Positions 9,171 to 18,911 are shown, counted from the stretch's first letter. The stretch: 64,000 nt of DNA from JBPRGG01 sp051418075 (GCA_051418075.1 JBPRGG010000172.1:136535-200534), one strand, 5' to 3'. A program made the numbers and translations. The notes: generated by a model not told the origin, from the letters alone.

Positions 9171-9719
9171 ATGAAATCTTTACTTATTGCCACTTTTATG
9201 GCATTTTCAACCTGTGCTTACAGTCAGGCAGACCAAGCCTCTGAGATCAACCTTCAGGTAATTGATTCCATTTTAATGAACAAAGTACAGGATCATCGAC
9301 TAATTAATCAGTTGCCTGATTTCTTTGAAAGCGAAATCCTCAATCATGCAGCCATCCACCATTCAGAATATATGGCTAAAACGGCCATTGTTTCTCATTT
9401 TCAAAAAATGCCTCTCATTTCTTTTAACCGGTTGTATTCTCCTAAAGAAAGAATAGCTCATTTTGCCAATAATGAACTCGGTCAGGATAATTATTATGGG
9501 GAAATATGTTTTGGTATACGCATGAAAAATGCGAAAAGTAATGAAGCCATTGCCGAAAAGCTTTTTCAGGTGATCCTGGAAAGTGAAAATGAGCAGGCTG
9601 TTTTAAATCCTGAATGCAGATATATAGGACTTTCAGTGCAATCCAGTAAAAAGACATACTATACCACCATTAACTTTGCTTTGGGTTATAACAACATCAT
9701 TGCCCTATTATCCCCCTGA
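9171..9719 (+). CDS. Secreted CAP/SCP-domain protein (copy 2)
   Basis: The 182-residue paralogue of the upstream gene has a signal peptide (MKSLLIATFMAFSTCAYSQ) and the same landmarks: NHAAIHHSEYM, AIVSHFQKM, YYGEICFGIRM, ESENEQAVLNPECRYIGLS and a closing GYNNIIALL. The sequence has drifted considerably from copy 1 while the CAP core and C-terminal GYNN-IALL are retained, suggesting an old duplication under continued selection. It is separated from copy 1 by 133 bases with a hairpin, so each may be transcribed separately. Confidence 0.75.
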   Translation: MKSLLIATFMAFSTCAYSQADQASEINLQVIDSILMNKVQDHRLINQLPDFFESEILNHAAIHHSEYMAKTAIVSHFQKMPLISFNRLYSPKERIAHFANNELGQDNYYGEICFGIRMKNAKSNEAIAEKLFQVILESENEQAVLNPECRYIGLSVQSSKKTYYTTINFALGYNNIIALLSP

Positions 9720-9937
9720 TAAATAATTCCATAAGCTTTAATAGGCTATTACTGTTTTGATTAATTCAGGATATTTCTAACTTTACCATCCATTTTATAT
9801 GGGTTTGTAGGTGAAACAGGTCTGCCCTCCCACAGTATCTTTCATAGGTTCCCTAAAAAAACTTAGGATTGGATCAAGACCTTAATTTATCTGATTTATG
9901 GCAGGAAATCACATTAATCATGTAATAATTTGAAATT

Positions 9938-10888
9938 ATGTATCAGGAACAGAAATCATCTTTTGGTCAATTTGAAGCATTGCAATTATATAATCCGGAA
10001 GGCGCTTCCATGAAAATAATTCCCGCCTTTGGTGCCAATCTTGTTCAATTAAAACTGCTTTTTAAAAACAAAACCTATGATCTGATCAATGGAGTGGCTT
10101 CTGATCAGGAATTACTTAATGACAAGGCCTTTAAAAGTGCTCTGCTGGCTCCCTTTCCCAACAGGATCAGGGACGGTCAATACCAATTTGAGCAAAAGAA
10201 ATTTCAGCTTCCTGTTAATGAAAAAGATAAGAATAATGCCCTGCATGGCTTTATGTACAAACATAAATTTGAGGTAGAAGATGTAAAGTTATTGGAAAAT
10301 ATGGCGGAAGTTAACCTGGTTAATCAGTATTCAGGTGACGAGGAAGGATTTCCCTTTAAATTTCAGACCAGTATAAAGTTCGTAATCTCTGATAAGGAAG
10401 GTTTGTCAGTGACATTGCAAGTGATAAATACTGATAAAAAACCAATTCCAATGGGCCTCGGATGGCATCCCTATTTTACCTTTCAACAGCCAGTAAATAA
10501 GCTCTTTTTACAACTGCCCCAGGTGGAGCAGCAGGTATTGGACGAAAGATGTATTCCAACCGGCCAGGTGGTAAAATATGATAACTTTTCTGTTCCTACA
10601 TTGATAGGGGACACTTCATTTGACACATCTTTTCTATTAAAAGACCCGGACATCGTCTCCAAAACGATAATAAAAGATCCGGAAAATAACTTACAGTTAA
10701 AATTTTGGCAGGAAACCGGTCAAAATGGATTTAATTTTTTACAGGTCTACATCCCCAAAACCAGAGATGCTATTGCTATTGAGCCCATGACTTGTGGCAT
10801 TGACGTGCTGAATAACCATAAGGGGCTTATTATATTGCAGCCAGGACAAGAATTCAAAGGAAGTTTTGGCTTGAACCTGATAGCTTAA
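9938..10888 (+). CDS. Aldose 1-epimerase (mutarotase) family protein
   Basis: The 316-residue protein carries the mutarotase landmarks: PFPNRIRDGQY near residue 70, the first His in NALHGF, the second in MGLGWHPYF, and the catalytic Glu in AIAIEPMTCGIDVLN. These enzymes interconvert alpha and beta anomers of aldoses. Placed just upstream of a sodium/sugar symporter and galactokinase, it most likely supplies alpha-galactose for GalK. The 86-base gap to the symporter could hold a second promoter. Confidence 0.88.
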   Translation: MYQEQKSSFGQFEALQLYNPEGASMKIIPAFGANLVQLKLLFKNKTYDLINGVASDQELLNDKAFKSALLAPFPNRIRDGQYQFEQKKFQLPVNEKDKNNALHGFMYKHKFEVEDVKLLENMAEVNLVNQYSGDEEGFPFKFQTSIKFVISDKEGLSVTLQVINTDKKPIPMGLGWHPYFTFQQPVNKLFLQLPQVEQQVLDERCIPTGQVVKYDNFSVPTLIGDTSFDTSFLLKDPDIVSKTIIKDPENNLQLKFWQETGQNGFNFLQVYIPKTRDAIAIEPMTCGIDVLNNHKGLIILQPGQEFKGSFGLNLIA

Positions 10889-10974
10889 TCTTAGAGGTTT
10901 AATTTTTTATAAAAAGTAGCATAATTGTTTAAAATCCTTAAATTTGATTCCATCTCTTAATCAACATTAACATA

Positions 10975-12855
10975 ATGGAAACTTTCGATACCATAGATAT
11001 TATTGTATTCGTAAGCTATGCTGTGTTTATCATAGCGTTGGGCTTATGGGTCTCCCGAACTAAAAAAGGAGAAGAAAAGACCGCACAGGATTATTTCCTG
11101 GCCGATAGATCACTTACCTGGTGGGCCATTGGAGCGTCTTTGATTGCTGCAAATATCTCTGCCGAACATTTCATTGCCATGTCTGGTTCAGGCTATGCCA
11201 TTGGATTGGGTATTGCCGCCTATGAATGGATTGCCGCCATTACTTTGATCTTTGTGGGAAAATATTTCCTCCCGGTTTTTATTGAAAAGGGTATATATAC
11301 CATGCCTCAATTTCTGGAAGGCAGGTTCAATAAATATGCTTCCACCGCTTTTGCCGTTTTCTGGTTGCTGGTTTATATCTTCGTTAATCTTACCTCGGTG
11401 AGTTACCTTGGAGCCCTGGCTTTACAAAATATAATGGGTATTCCGCTGATATATGGTATCATCGGGTTGGTAGTGGTGGCCGGAATATATTCCATTTATG
11501 GAGGTTTGAAAGCCGTGGCCTGGACCGATGTGATACAGGTTGTTTTTCTGATTGGAGGTGGTTTGGTCACTACATTTATAGCTTTGGATGCCGTGGCAGG
11601 TCCGGAAGGCGGTATTCTTCGCGGTTTTGAAGTGATTTTTCAGAAAGCAACTGATCATTTTGATATGGTAATACGTAAAGGAGCCGTGATGATCCCGGAC
11701 ACCATAAACCCTGAAACAGGAGAGACTGTTACCACCAAAGATGCATTTCAGGACTTGCCCGGTTTGGCTGTTATTTTCGGAGCCATGTGGCTGACCAATT
11801 TTGGTTATTGGGGCTTTAATCAATATATCATTCAAAAAGGATTGGCCGCCAAATCATTGAATGAAGCCAAAAAAGGATTGGTGTTTGCCGGCTACCTGAA
11901 AATATTAATACCTCTATTGGTGATCATACCAGGTATTACAGCATATGTATTAATGAATGACTTTTCTTCCCAGGAATTGGCTGGCATGATCAATGTACCG
12001 GCACAGGAAATAGATGAAATCCGGAAATCTGATGAGGCATATCCCTGGTTGTTAAAATATTTTGTGCCGGTGGGAGTAAAAGGACTGGCTTTTGCAGCTC
12101 TGGCCGCAGCCATCGTTTCATCTCTGGCTTCAATGATTAATAGCACCTCTACTATTTTTGCAGTAGATATTTACAAAACACATATCAATAAGAACGCCAA
12201 TAACAAGCAAATGGTTAGAGTTGGTCGCTGGGTAGCATTTGTTGGTTTATTTATTGCAGTACTGGTAGCACAGGAATTACGAACTTTTGATCAGGTTTTT
12301 CAATATATTCAGGAATATACCGGATACATTTATCCCGGTGTGGTGGTAGTGTATTTTATTGGTCTTTTCTGGAAACAAGCTACCCCTAAAGCCGCACTTT
12401 GGACGGCTGGCCTTACCATTCCTATAGGAATTGCCATCAAATTATTATTTCCGGAAATGCCATTTATTTTGAGAATGGGTTATGTTTTTATCCTGCTGGT
12501 ATTTGTGGCTGCTATATTTAGTTTTACGGAAAAGAAAAGAAAAATCCCTACTACTGTGGATGAAACAAAAAAACCGGTGTTGGGCTATTTTCTTTTGGGA
12601 ATCGGGATTATATTCGGCCTTTTAGGTGTATTTCTGGCCGGACCAATGAGTGGGTTGGCATTCGAATCTGTTTTTGTAACCGCTACAGGATTCATTATGG
12701 TAGGGATCATTATGATCACCAATATTAAAATGAAGGAAATGGATAAAGATGCCATTACGGTAGATCCGGCCATTTTTAAAACTAATATGGGTTTTAATAT
12801 AGCTGCTGTTGGTATCGTGGTGATAGTAGCCGTATTATACATTTTGTACTGGTAA
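10975..12855 (+). CDS. Sodium:solute symporter (SSS family), probable galactose transporter
   Basis: The 626-residue polytopic inner-membrane protein matches SSS/SGLT transporters: a first helix at about residues 7-25, DYFLADRSLTWWAIGASLIAANIS, GSGYAIGLGIAAYEW, the GGLKAVAWTDVIQ signature near residue 175, and a SLASMINSTSTIF segment near residue 385 that corresponds to the sodium-site serines. About 14 hydrophobic segments are visible. It lies 16 bases before galK and after a mutarotase, which points to sodium-driven galactose uptake. Substrate is inferred from context. Confidence 0.88.
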   Translation: METFDTIDIIVFVSYAVFIIALGLWVSRTKKGEEKTAQDYFLADRSLTWWAIGASLIAANISAEHFIAMSGSGYAIGLGIAAYEWIAAITLIFVGKYFLPVFIEKGIYTMPQFLEGRFNKYASTAFAVFWLLVYIFVNLTSVSYLGALALQNIMGIPLIYGIIGLVVVAGIYSIYGGLKAVAWTDVIQVVFLIGGGLVTTFIALDAVAGPEGGILRGFEVIFQKATDHFDMVIRKGAVMIPDTINPETGETVTTKDAFQDLPGLAVIFGAMWLTNFGYWGFNQYIIQKGLAAKSLNEAKKGLVFAGYLKILIPLLVIIPGITAYVLMNDFSSQELAGMINVPAQEIDEIRKSDEAYPWLLKYFVPVGVKGLAFAALAAAIVSSLASMINSTSTIFAVDIYKTHINKNANNKQMVRVGRWVAFVGLFIAVLVAQELRTFDQVFQYIQEYTGYIYPGVVVVYFIGLFWKQATPKAALWTAGLTIPIGIAIKLLFPEMPFILRMGYVFILLVFVAAIFSFTEKKRKIPTTVDETKKPVLGYFLLGIGIIFGLLGVFLAGPMSGLAFESVFVTATGFIMVGIIMITNIKMKEMDKDAITVDPAIFKTNMGFNIAAVGIVVIVAVLYILYW

Positions 12856-12871
12856 AAAAGAGTTCGTTAAA

Positions 12872-14017
12872 ATGATTGATAGCTTAAGAAAAAAATTTGA
12901 GGAGCTTTATGGTCAATCTCCCTTCACTTACCGGTCTCCTGGCCGGGTTAACTTAATCGGGGAGCATACTGATTATAATGAAGGTTTTGTATTACCCGCT
13001 GCTATTGACAAACAGGTGGTGTTTGCCCTAAATCCCAATCAATCCAATCGTTGTCATTTCTACGCTATTGATTTGGACCAGTCTTTTACCACAGATCTTG
13101 ATAAGTTGGAAAAAAGCAGTCAGGGATGGCCAGATTATTTAATGGGAGTAATTGATCAATTTCAGCAAATCGGAAAAAAAGTTTCTGGATTTAATTGTGC
13201 TTTTGGCGGCAATATACCTCTTGGTGCTGGTTTGTCCTCATCTGCTGCCATTGAATGTGCCCTGGCTTTTGCTTTGAATGACCTGTTTGGCTTTGGTTTG
13301 GAAAAGTTTGACCTGGTCAAATTGGCCCAGAAAGCAGAAAATGAATTTGTAGGGGTAAAATGTGGCATCATGGATCAATTTGCCAGTATGTTTGGCCAGC
13401 CTAATCAAGTAATCAAACTGGACTGCCGGTCCCTGGAATATGCCTATTATGATTTTGATATGAGCGATTATTTAATCGTTTTGTGTGATACTCAGGTCAA
13501 ACACAGCCTGGCTTCTTCTGAATATAACACCCGCAGACATGAATGTGAGAAAGGAGTGTCTATCATAAGCAAGGATCATCCCGATATAAAAAGTTTAAGG
13601 GATATTTCTCTGGATCAACTCAAGCAATATCAGGCAAAAATCGATCCGGTGGTATTTAAAAGATGTCAGTATGTCATTCAGGAAAATCAAAGGGTGGAAC
13701 AGGCCTGTAATTTTTTAAATGAAGCCGACTTAAACGGTTTTGGTGCAAAGATGTATGAATCTCATCAGGGACTGCAGAATGATTATGAGGTAAGCTGTAT
13801 GGAACTGGATTTCCTGGTGGAAAAAACCAGGAACATGCCACAAGTGATTGGCGCTCGTATGATGGGTGGTGGCTTTGGAGGTTGTACAATCAACCTGATG
13901 TTGAAAGATCATGTGCCGGTATTTACCAGGGAAATGACTGATCTCTACAAAAAGGAGCTGAACCTTGACTTAAAGGTCTATGTAGATAGTATTGCCCCAG
14001 GAACCAGCCGAATGTAA
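12872..14017 (+). CDS. galK: Galactokinase
   Basis: The 381-residue GHMP kinase shows all galactokinase motifs: the signature GRVNLIGEHTDYNEGFVLP (about 23-41), the phosphate-binding GAGLSSSAAIE (about 119-129), the catalytic Asp in KCGIMDQFASMFG, and GARMMGGGFGGCTI near the C-terminus. It phosphorylates alpha-D-galactose to galactose 1-phosphate. With the symporter 16 bases upstream and a mutarotase before that, it forms a galactose-use cluster. galT and galE are not in the window. It converges on the gene at 14036 with only 18 bases between them. Confidence 0.95.
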   Translation: MIDSLRKKFEELYGQSPFTYRSPGRVNLIGEHTDYNEGFVLPAAIDKQVVFALNPNQSNRCHFYAIDLDQSFTTDLDKLEKSSQGWPDYLMGVIDQFQQIGKKVSGFNCAFGGNIPLGAGLSSSAAIECALAFALNDLFGFGLEKFDLVKLAQKAENEFVGVKCGIMDQFASMFGQPNQVIKLDCRSLEYAYYDFDMSDYLIVLCDTQVKHSLASSEYNTRRHECEKGVSIISKDHPDIKSLRDISLDQLKQYQAKIDPVVFKRCQYVIQENQRVEQACNFLNEADLNGFGAKMYESHQGLQNDYEVSCMELDFLVEKTRNMPQVIGARMMGGGFGGCTINLMLKDHVPVFTREMTDLYKKELNLDLKVYVDSIAPGTSRM

Positions 14018-14035
14018 ATAAAAATTCTGATCTTT

Positions 14036-16444
14036 CTACTTCAGTTTTTCAGTGAATGATGCAGTCTCCCTGGCCAGATCATAGTTGTCCCTGTGTTGCA
14101 CAAAGGCTTTCACAGGTATGATACTGGCACCTAATTTTTCTTTTTCCAGGATGTTTGAATGACCCAGATAAACCCTGCTACACTTAAACTCATTAGCTTG
14201 ATACACCAAATGAAAAAGCAGCTGACCATGGACCTTATGGGACCTGGCATATCGATGGTGAAGTCCACAAAAAACTGTAATAAAATGATTCAAGGAATTT
14301 ATGTAAAATGCACAAAATCCTACGATTCTTTGACTGCTTTTCTTCCTTAATATTAGGAACCGGGCATTTGTAACCCGGGCAAACTCCCTGATGATTTTAG
14401 CAGGATAAGGAAATATATTAATATCCAGGCTATTTGTAACCATATCCAGATGTAACTCATAAAGCTGATGGATTTCCTGTTCTGATAGCTGGGATTTGAT
14501 TTCAGCTTCATATAATTTGAGGTTCCTGATAACATCTTTTTTGATTGCTTTTCTGGATTTACCAGGCAACAGGTTTAAAAATGCTTCTGCATTGCTAAAC
14601 CTTTGAAGTTTTAGTTCACAGGTATCAGGTTGGTAAATGGGTGAAAAACCTTCAGATTCAAAAAAATCATTTATAACAGGATCATTCCCTATAATATCCC
14701 GGAGAACGATCATCTCACTTTGATCATGCTCCTGAATTTCTTTCAGCATCTTAATGATCATCCTCAATGCATCTTTCCAACGAGGATGATCCCGATTAAG
14801 ATAAAGATGATTTCCTTCGGTTGCCAGGCAGCCCATACTCAGAACCTTTGAGGTGAGGTGAAGGGGATCAACAATTCGAATTAATTCGTTTTTTTTAGAT
14901 TTGTTTTTGGCCGAAAACATATCATCCTTCCATAAAGAAGAAGTAAAAAAAGTTAGCAAGACCAGCTTATCATTGTCATAAACTTCAAAATAATGGAATT
15001 TCCAGTTGTTTTGCATTTCAATTTCCTGAAAAGAATTTTCCAGGCAAACCATTCCCTTATAATCATAAAAACCGTCCAATCCCATATGTTTATCCCATAC
15101 TTGAGCTTCGAATTTTTTGATTGTATTGTAATAATTCAGGCTTAACCCTGAATAGTCTTTCGGCACCTGCAATAGGCTTTCTTCAATGCGCGGCGGTTGA
15201 AATGATTTAATTTTATTGGCCAGGGCATCATTTTTCTGCCTTATGTTAAAATAATAGGTATCAATGCAATCTATTAATCCTTCTATGTCTTTCGGCTGAT
15301 TATGTCTGGATATGGTAAAACAAATACCAGGCTGATCATCAAGATGCTGAGACAAGCTGCCATTTATAAAAAAGTTCTGCTGCAGCAAATGTTGGATCAG
15401 TTCAGATTGTTGTTCTGCTTTTTCCAGCTTTAGCAAATAAAAGGGTGATTTTTGCAGGTTTTGGATGGATAGGGAGGTTTTTTGAATCAAACAATTGCAA
15501 TGTTCAATATTATTGGTCAATTCATTTTGAAGCTGATAAATTTCGTCTGTTAAATGAATTTGAGCCGAAGCAATAGCCGCTCCCAATGCTGCCGGTTCTA
15601 ACTGGGCCTCAAAACATATGGGCCAGGTAAATGACCTCATTTTTTCCATGATCCGGGAATCCGGGATCACCACTATACCACCACTGGCACCAAAAGACTG
15701 GCCCAAGGTAGAAATTAATATCATTTGAGGATGAAGCTGAGGAATTTGTTGGTTTACAAAGCCAGTTCCATTAGATCCGGTCCAGCTTATTCCCAGCACA
15801 TCATCTACATATATATATAAATTCTGGTATTTATGGGCTAATGCCAAAAGATTTTGTAAAGGAACCACTTCGCCGGTATTTAAAAATAGGCTATTGGTAA
15901 AATAAAATATCCTTTTTGTTCCCGCTGTATTTTTTTTGATCGTTTCTTCCAACATATTCAGGTCATTGTGCCTCAGCTGGATTACATTATTCTTTTTTAA
16001 TCTAAGCCAATACATAGCTGCATAGATCCCTCCATTCACCTGTTCATCAAGGATGATGGTATCTTTTTCATCTATGATCTGCGAAATAGCTAAAATGTGG
16101 GCAAATGTACTGTTTTTGGTAACAATGACATTGTTTTTAAACATTTGGCTCAAAAGTTCTTCCAATTCTTCAAGTCTGTGGTGAGAGGATTGCAATTTTG
16201 TCCACTGAAATTGAGTACCAAACTTAATTATACTTTCTACTGCTGCTTTTTTTACCCTTTCATCCCGATCTAAACCCAAATAACCACTTCGGCCAAAATG
16301 AAAAAGCTCTTTGCCCTGATAAACTATCTTTCGTCCATTAAGTATCTCATCCTTAGCATAAAAGTGAAATAAACCTTCTTTTTTTGCTTGCATTAAAATA
16401 TGATCCAGGATATCCTGAAGGTTATATTCCGTTACCTTATCCAT
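14036..16444 (-). CDS. Alpha-oxoamine synthase-like pseudoenzyme fused to a GNAT/BioF2-like acyltransferase
   Basis: The 802-residue protein has two parts. Residues 1-400 follow the fold of KBL/serine palmitoyltransferase enzymes (SGYLGLDRDERVKKAA, IYVDDVLGIS, STLGQSFGASGG), but the PLP-binding residues are gone: the Schiff-base Lys is Gln249 (codon at 15698-15700), the PLP-stacking His is Asn137, and the His of the usual DDAHG is Leu217. Residues about 430-800 resemble a BioF2-like GNAT acyltransferase (LLPGKSRKAIKKDVIRN, RIVGFCAFYI, GQLLFHLVYQAN). It is read as a catalytically dead synthase domain carrying an acyltransferase, possibly for N-acylating a sphingoid or capnine-type base. An intact oxoamine synthase lies 2.8 kb away on the same strand. 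Confidence 0.72.
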   Translation of the reverse strand: MDKVTEYNLQDILDHILMQAKKEGLFHFYAKDEILNGRKIVYQGKELFHFGRSGYLGLDRDERVKKAAVESIIKFGTQFQWTKLQSSHHRLEELEELLSQMFKNNVIVTKNSTFAHILAISQIIDEKDTIILDEQVNGGIYAAMYWLRLKKNNVIQLRHNDLNMLEETIKKNTAGTKRIFYFTNSLFLNTGEVVPLQNLLALAHKYQNLYIYVDDVLGISWTGSNGTGFVNQQIPQLHPQMILISTLGQSFGASGGIVVIPDSRIMEKMRSFTWPICFEAQLEPAALGAAIASAQIHLTDEIYQLQNELTNNIEHCNCLIQKTSLSIQNLQKSPFYLLKLEKAEQQSELIQHLLQQNFFINGSLSQHLDDQPGICFTISRHNQPKDIEGLIDCIDTYYFNIRQKNDALANKIKSFQPPRIEESLLQVPKDYSGLSLNYYNTIKKFEAQVWDKHMGLDGFYDYKGMVCLENSFQEIEMQNNWKFHYFEVYDNDKLVLLTFFTSSLWKDDMFSAKNKSKKNELIRIVDPLHLTSKVLSMGCLATEGNHLYLNRDHPRWKDALRMIIKMLKEIQEHDQSEMIVLRDIIGNDPVINDFFESEGFSPIYQPDTCELKLQRFSNAEAFLNLLPGKSRKAIKKDVIRNLKLYEAEIKSQLSEQEIHQLYELHLDMVTNSLDINIFPYPAKIIREFARVTNARFLILRKKSSQRIVGFCAFYINSLNHFITVFCGLHHRYARSHKVHGQLLFHLVYQANEFKCSRVYLGHSNILEKEKLGASIIPVKAFVQHRDNYDLARETASFTEKLK

Positions 16445-16688
16445 AGTAATTAATTAGTTGATTTATCATATACAAGATAGTATATGCTTTATGATTAACC
16501 GGAACATTGTAACTAAACTGTATTATCAGACTAAAGACAAGGATTATTCCATAAAATTGTAAAAAAAGTTACAAATGAGATAGGCAGACGATTGGTTACC
16601 TTTTCTAATTATAATGAGGTAAATACAGGAATGAATTATTGAATAAACCATTCTTATGACCTATCAAATAAAGGATTGTTCATCCTGA

Positions 16689-17462
16689 TTATGCATTAGC
16701 CGAACTTTTCAAAGTAATCTCCATTAATTCATTCATCCGGCGGGCATTAAATGCGGCATATCCGGCCTGATCGTTATCAAAATAGCAATAGACATCTTTA
16801 TTAGCTAAATTCCATGATTTTAATCTATCGATCCATTCCAGTAAAGCCTGATCATTATAACTTCCACAATATTTTTCATCCGGACCATGGAGACGGATAT
16901 AGACAAAGTCAGCTGTAGTTATGATTGGTGATAAATGATAGTTTAACTCATAAATGCAAAAGGCCACATTATGTGCTCTTAAAAGATCAAAAACTTCATT
17001 TTCATACCAGCTTGGATGCCGGAACTCGATCGTAAATCGCAGGTCTTCAGGTAGCTGTTTCAAAAATGAAAGAAGTCTTTCCCGATTGATTTTAAAATTG
17101 GGAGGCAATTGGACCAGGATAGGCCCTAATTTTCTTTGTAATCCAGATGCACGATCCAGAAACAAATCAAGGCTTTCTCTGGACTCTTTTAATCTGTTTA
17201 CATGGCTTATATATCTGCTGACTTTTACAGAGAATAAAAAGTTATCAGGCACCTGTTCCTTCCAGCTTATAAAAGTGGATTTTTCGGGAAGGCGATAAAA
17301 CGGGTTATTGAGCTCCACAGTATTAAAATACCTTAAGTAATGATAGATATATTGACTGGAAGTTAATTTAGATGGGTAAAAGGTTCCGACCCAATGCTTA
17401 TAATGCCATCCTGAAGTACCAATATAGGTTTTTCCTTTCTTTTTTAATCTGTTTTCATCCAT
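16689..17462 (-). CDS. DUF72 domain-containing protein
   Basis: I choose the ATG at 17462 (257 residues) rather than a TTG at 17552, because the longer form would overlap the divergent SDR gene and the family begins near the IGTSGWHYKHW motif. Other family landmarks are FYRLPEKSTFISWKEQVPDNFLFSVKVSRYISH, LGPILVQLPPNF, FTIEFRHPSWY, YIRLHGP and YCYFDNDQAGYAAFNA. DUF72 proteins (YecE type) adopt a TIM barrel and have no well-established activity. Convergence with nothing downstream leaves it as a single-gene unit. Confidence 0.88.
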   Translation of the reverse strand: MDENRLKKKGKTYIGTSGWHYKHWVGTFYPSKLTSSQYIYHYLRYFNTVELNNPFYRLPEKSTFISWKEQVPDNFLFSVKVSRYISHVNRLKESRESLDLFLDRASGLQRKLGPILVQLPPNFKINRERLLSFLKQLPEDLRFTIEFRHPSWYENEVFDLLRAHNVAFCIYELNYHLSPIITTADFVYIRLHGPDEKYCGSYNDQALLEWIDRLKSWNLANKDVYCYFDNDQAGYAAFNARRMNELMEITLKSSANA

Positions 17463-17546
17463 TAATAGTTTAACTATTTTCACTTTTCCCAGTTCAAATA
17501 ATGTAGACAAACCTGATTTTTTAATATAATATTTAAATTTTTTGAT

Positions 17547-18401
17547 ATGCAAAGACTATTAGATAAAGTGGTTATAGTAACCGGGGGCGCTACCGGAATC
17601 GGTGAAGCCATAAGCAAAAAATTTGCCTTTGAAGGGGCAAAGGTATTAGTAGCAGGACATGCCGATGACCCTGTACAGGATGTGGTGGAAGATATTATTA
17701 ATTTTGGAGGAGATGCAGTGGGCTTTGCCAAAGATATTTCCTTGGATGACAATGCCAGAGCCTGTATTTCAGTGGCCATCAATAAATGGGGCAAATTAAA
17801 TATTCTGATTAACAATGCCGGGGTATTTCCCGAAATTGCACCCATGCCCGACTATAAAATTGAAGCCTTTGACTATATGATCAGGAATAATATTCGTTCC
17901 ACCTTCCTGATGACAGAATTTGCTCTGGAAGAGTTAAAAAAGAACAGAGGTGTAGTATTATCAGCTGGCTCTGAAGCCGGGAAACTCGGTTTAGCTCAAA
18001 ATGCTCCCTATGGAGGTACGAAAGGGTTCATACATGCTTTTATGAAAGGTGTGGCAGCAGAGCAAGCAAAAAATGGAATAAGAGCCAATTGCATATGTCC
18101 CGGACCTGTTGATACTGCCTGGACCCATAAAGAAACAAGTCAGATAGATCAACAAATGGAACAAATGATGGTCAATGCTACGCCAATGGGCAGAAGAGGC
18201 TCTCCTGAAGAAATTGCCAATGCCTACCTGTTCCTGGCATCTGATGAGGCATCTTACATTACCGGAGAATTACTCTTCGTCGATGGAGGTATCACAATTT
18301 CTAAAGGTCCTTTAGGGCAACAAGTTCCTGATGAATTGAAAAAACAACCTAAGAGTGCAATGGAATTAAAACATCAATTTGAAGGAGCAACCAGTATTTA
18401 A
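17547..18401 (+). CDS. Short-chain dehydrogenase/reductase
   Basis: The 284-residue classical SDR has TGGATGIGEAI (about 12-22), NNAGVF, the catalytic YGGTK (about residue 155), and the PGPVDTAW and GELLFVDGG motifs, followed by a 40-residue C-terminal extension. It is transcribed away from the DUF72 gene and 26 bases upstream of a KGG/Rho_N protein, so the three + strand genes up to 18879 may be one unit. Substrate is unknown; nearby lipid-synthesis genes make a ketone reduction in that pathway possible but unproven. Confidence 0.88.
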   Translation: MQRLLDKVVIVTGGATGIGEAISKKFAFEGAKVLVAGHADDPVQDVVEDIINFGGDAVGFAKDISLDDNARACISVAINKWGKLNILINNAGVFPEIAPMPDYKIEAFDYMIRNNIRSTFLMTEFALEELKKNRGVVLSAGSEAGKLGLAQNAPYGGTKGFIHAFMKGVAAEQAKNGIRANCICPGPVDTAWTHKETSQIDQQMEQMMVNATPMGRRGSPEEIANAYLFLASDEASYITGELLFVDGGITISKGPLGQQVPDELKKQPKSAMELKHQFEGATSI

Positions 18402-18427
18402 TTTGAAAATTTTAAACAAATAAAGTC

Positions 18428-18682
18428 ATGGCTAAGAATCATGGAAATCAAATCAAGGATGACGAGCAGTATGAAGCATTGCGCCGGGAAGGCATGAGCA
18501 AGAATAAAGCTGCCCGAATCGCTAATACCAACCGGTCAAAAGCCGGAAAAAAGGGCGGTAAAGCAGCAAAATATGAAGATCAATCAAAGAAACAGATTTA
18601 TCAGAAAGCCAGGGAAGTTGGCGTTGAAGGTCGTTCCAAAATGAATAAGAAGGAACTGATCAATGCATTGAGGAATCACTAA
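18428..18682 (+). CDS. KGG/Rho_N-domain small basic protein
   Basis: The 84-residue protein has a central AARIANTNRSKAGKKGG repeat-like basic segment (residues about 28-47) and a C-terminal Rho-N SAP-like fold (KKQIYQKAREVGVEGRSKMNKKELINALRNH, positions about 53-84), a nucleic-acid-binding helix-extended-helix. Proteins of this kind are often stress-induced. It begins 27 bases after the SDR stop and is followed by a membrane peptide after 11 bases, in the same operon. Confidence 0.75.
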   Translation: MAKNHGNQIKDDEQYEALRREGMSKNKAARIANTNRSKAGKKGGKAAKYEDQSKKQIYQKAREVGVEGRSKMNKKELINALRNH

Positions 18683-18693
18683 ATGAAAAATAT

Positions 18694-18879
18694 ATGTTTG
18701 GATTTATAATCACATTTGTAATTTTAATTTTTGTACTGGTATTTTATTTAAAGTACCGAAATAAAAAGAAAAAGGAAACAATGGACCATTTGTATCAGAA
18801 TGAGCCTACAAGAACTAACAGTGAGGACAGAAAGAAGCAAGTGGAGCCTGAAAATATCGAAAAAAAAGGCCACCGTTAG
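18694..18879 (+). CDS. Small single-pass membrane protein
   Basis: The 61-residue product has one hydrophobic helix at the N-terminus (MFGFIITFVILIFVLVFYL) and a highly charged cytoplasmic tail (KYRNKKKKET...). It is not in a family I recognise. It closes the SDR operon, and a hairpin begins inside its final codons. Coding support is the good start spacing and the charged, soluble tail; it remains hypothetical. Confidence 0.55.
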   Translation: MFGFIITFVILIFVLVFYLKYRNKKKKETMDHLYQNEPTRTNSEDRKKQVEPENIEKKGHR

Positions 18880-18891
18880 GTAGCCTTTTTA
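18862..18891 (+). terminator. Terminator after the SDR/KGG operon
   Basis: The stem AAAGGCcACC pairs with GGTaGCCTTT around the loop GTTA, with a T-run at 18887-18891. The stem lies over the stop codon of the small membrane protein. The A-rich left side could also stop minus-strand transcription of the histone-like gene. Confidence 0.6.
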
Positions 18892-18911
18892 AATATATTC
18901 CAGGTAAATAT

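Noticed and set aside
11422..11835. Minus-strand frame inside the symporter
   Set aside because: It is the antisense of a strongly supported membrane transporter and shows no domain.
14540..14580. A GGCAAC sequence inside the oxoamine-synthase fusion as a fourth ECF promoter
   Set aside because: The TTTC and CCGTG boxes are absent at the required spacing.
17463..17552. Longer DUF72 start (TTG 17552)
   Set aside because: It would overlap the divergent SDR gene and adds residues not seen in the family. ATG 17462 is preferred.
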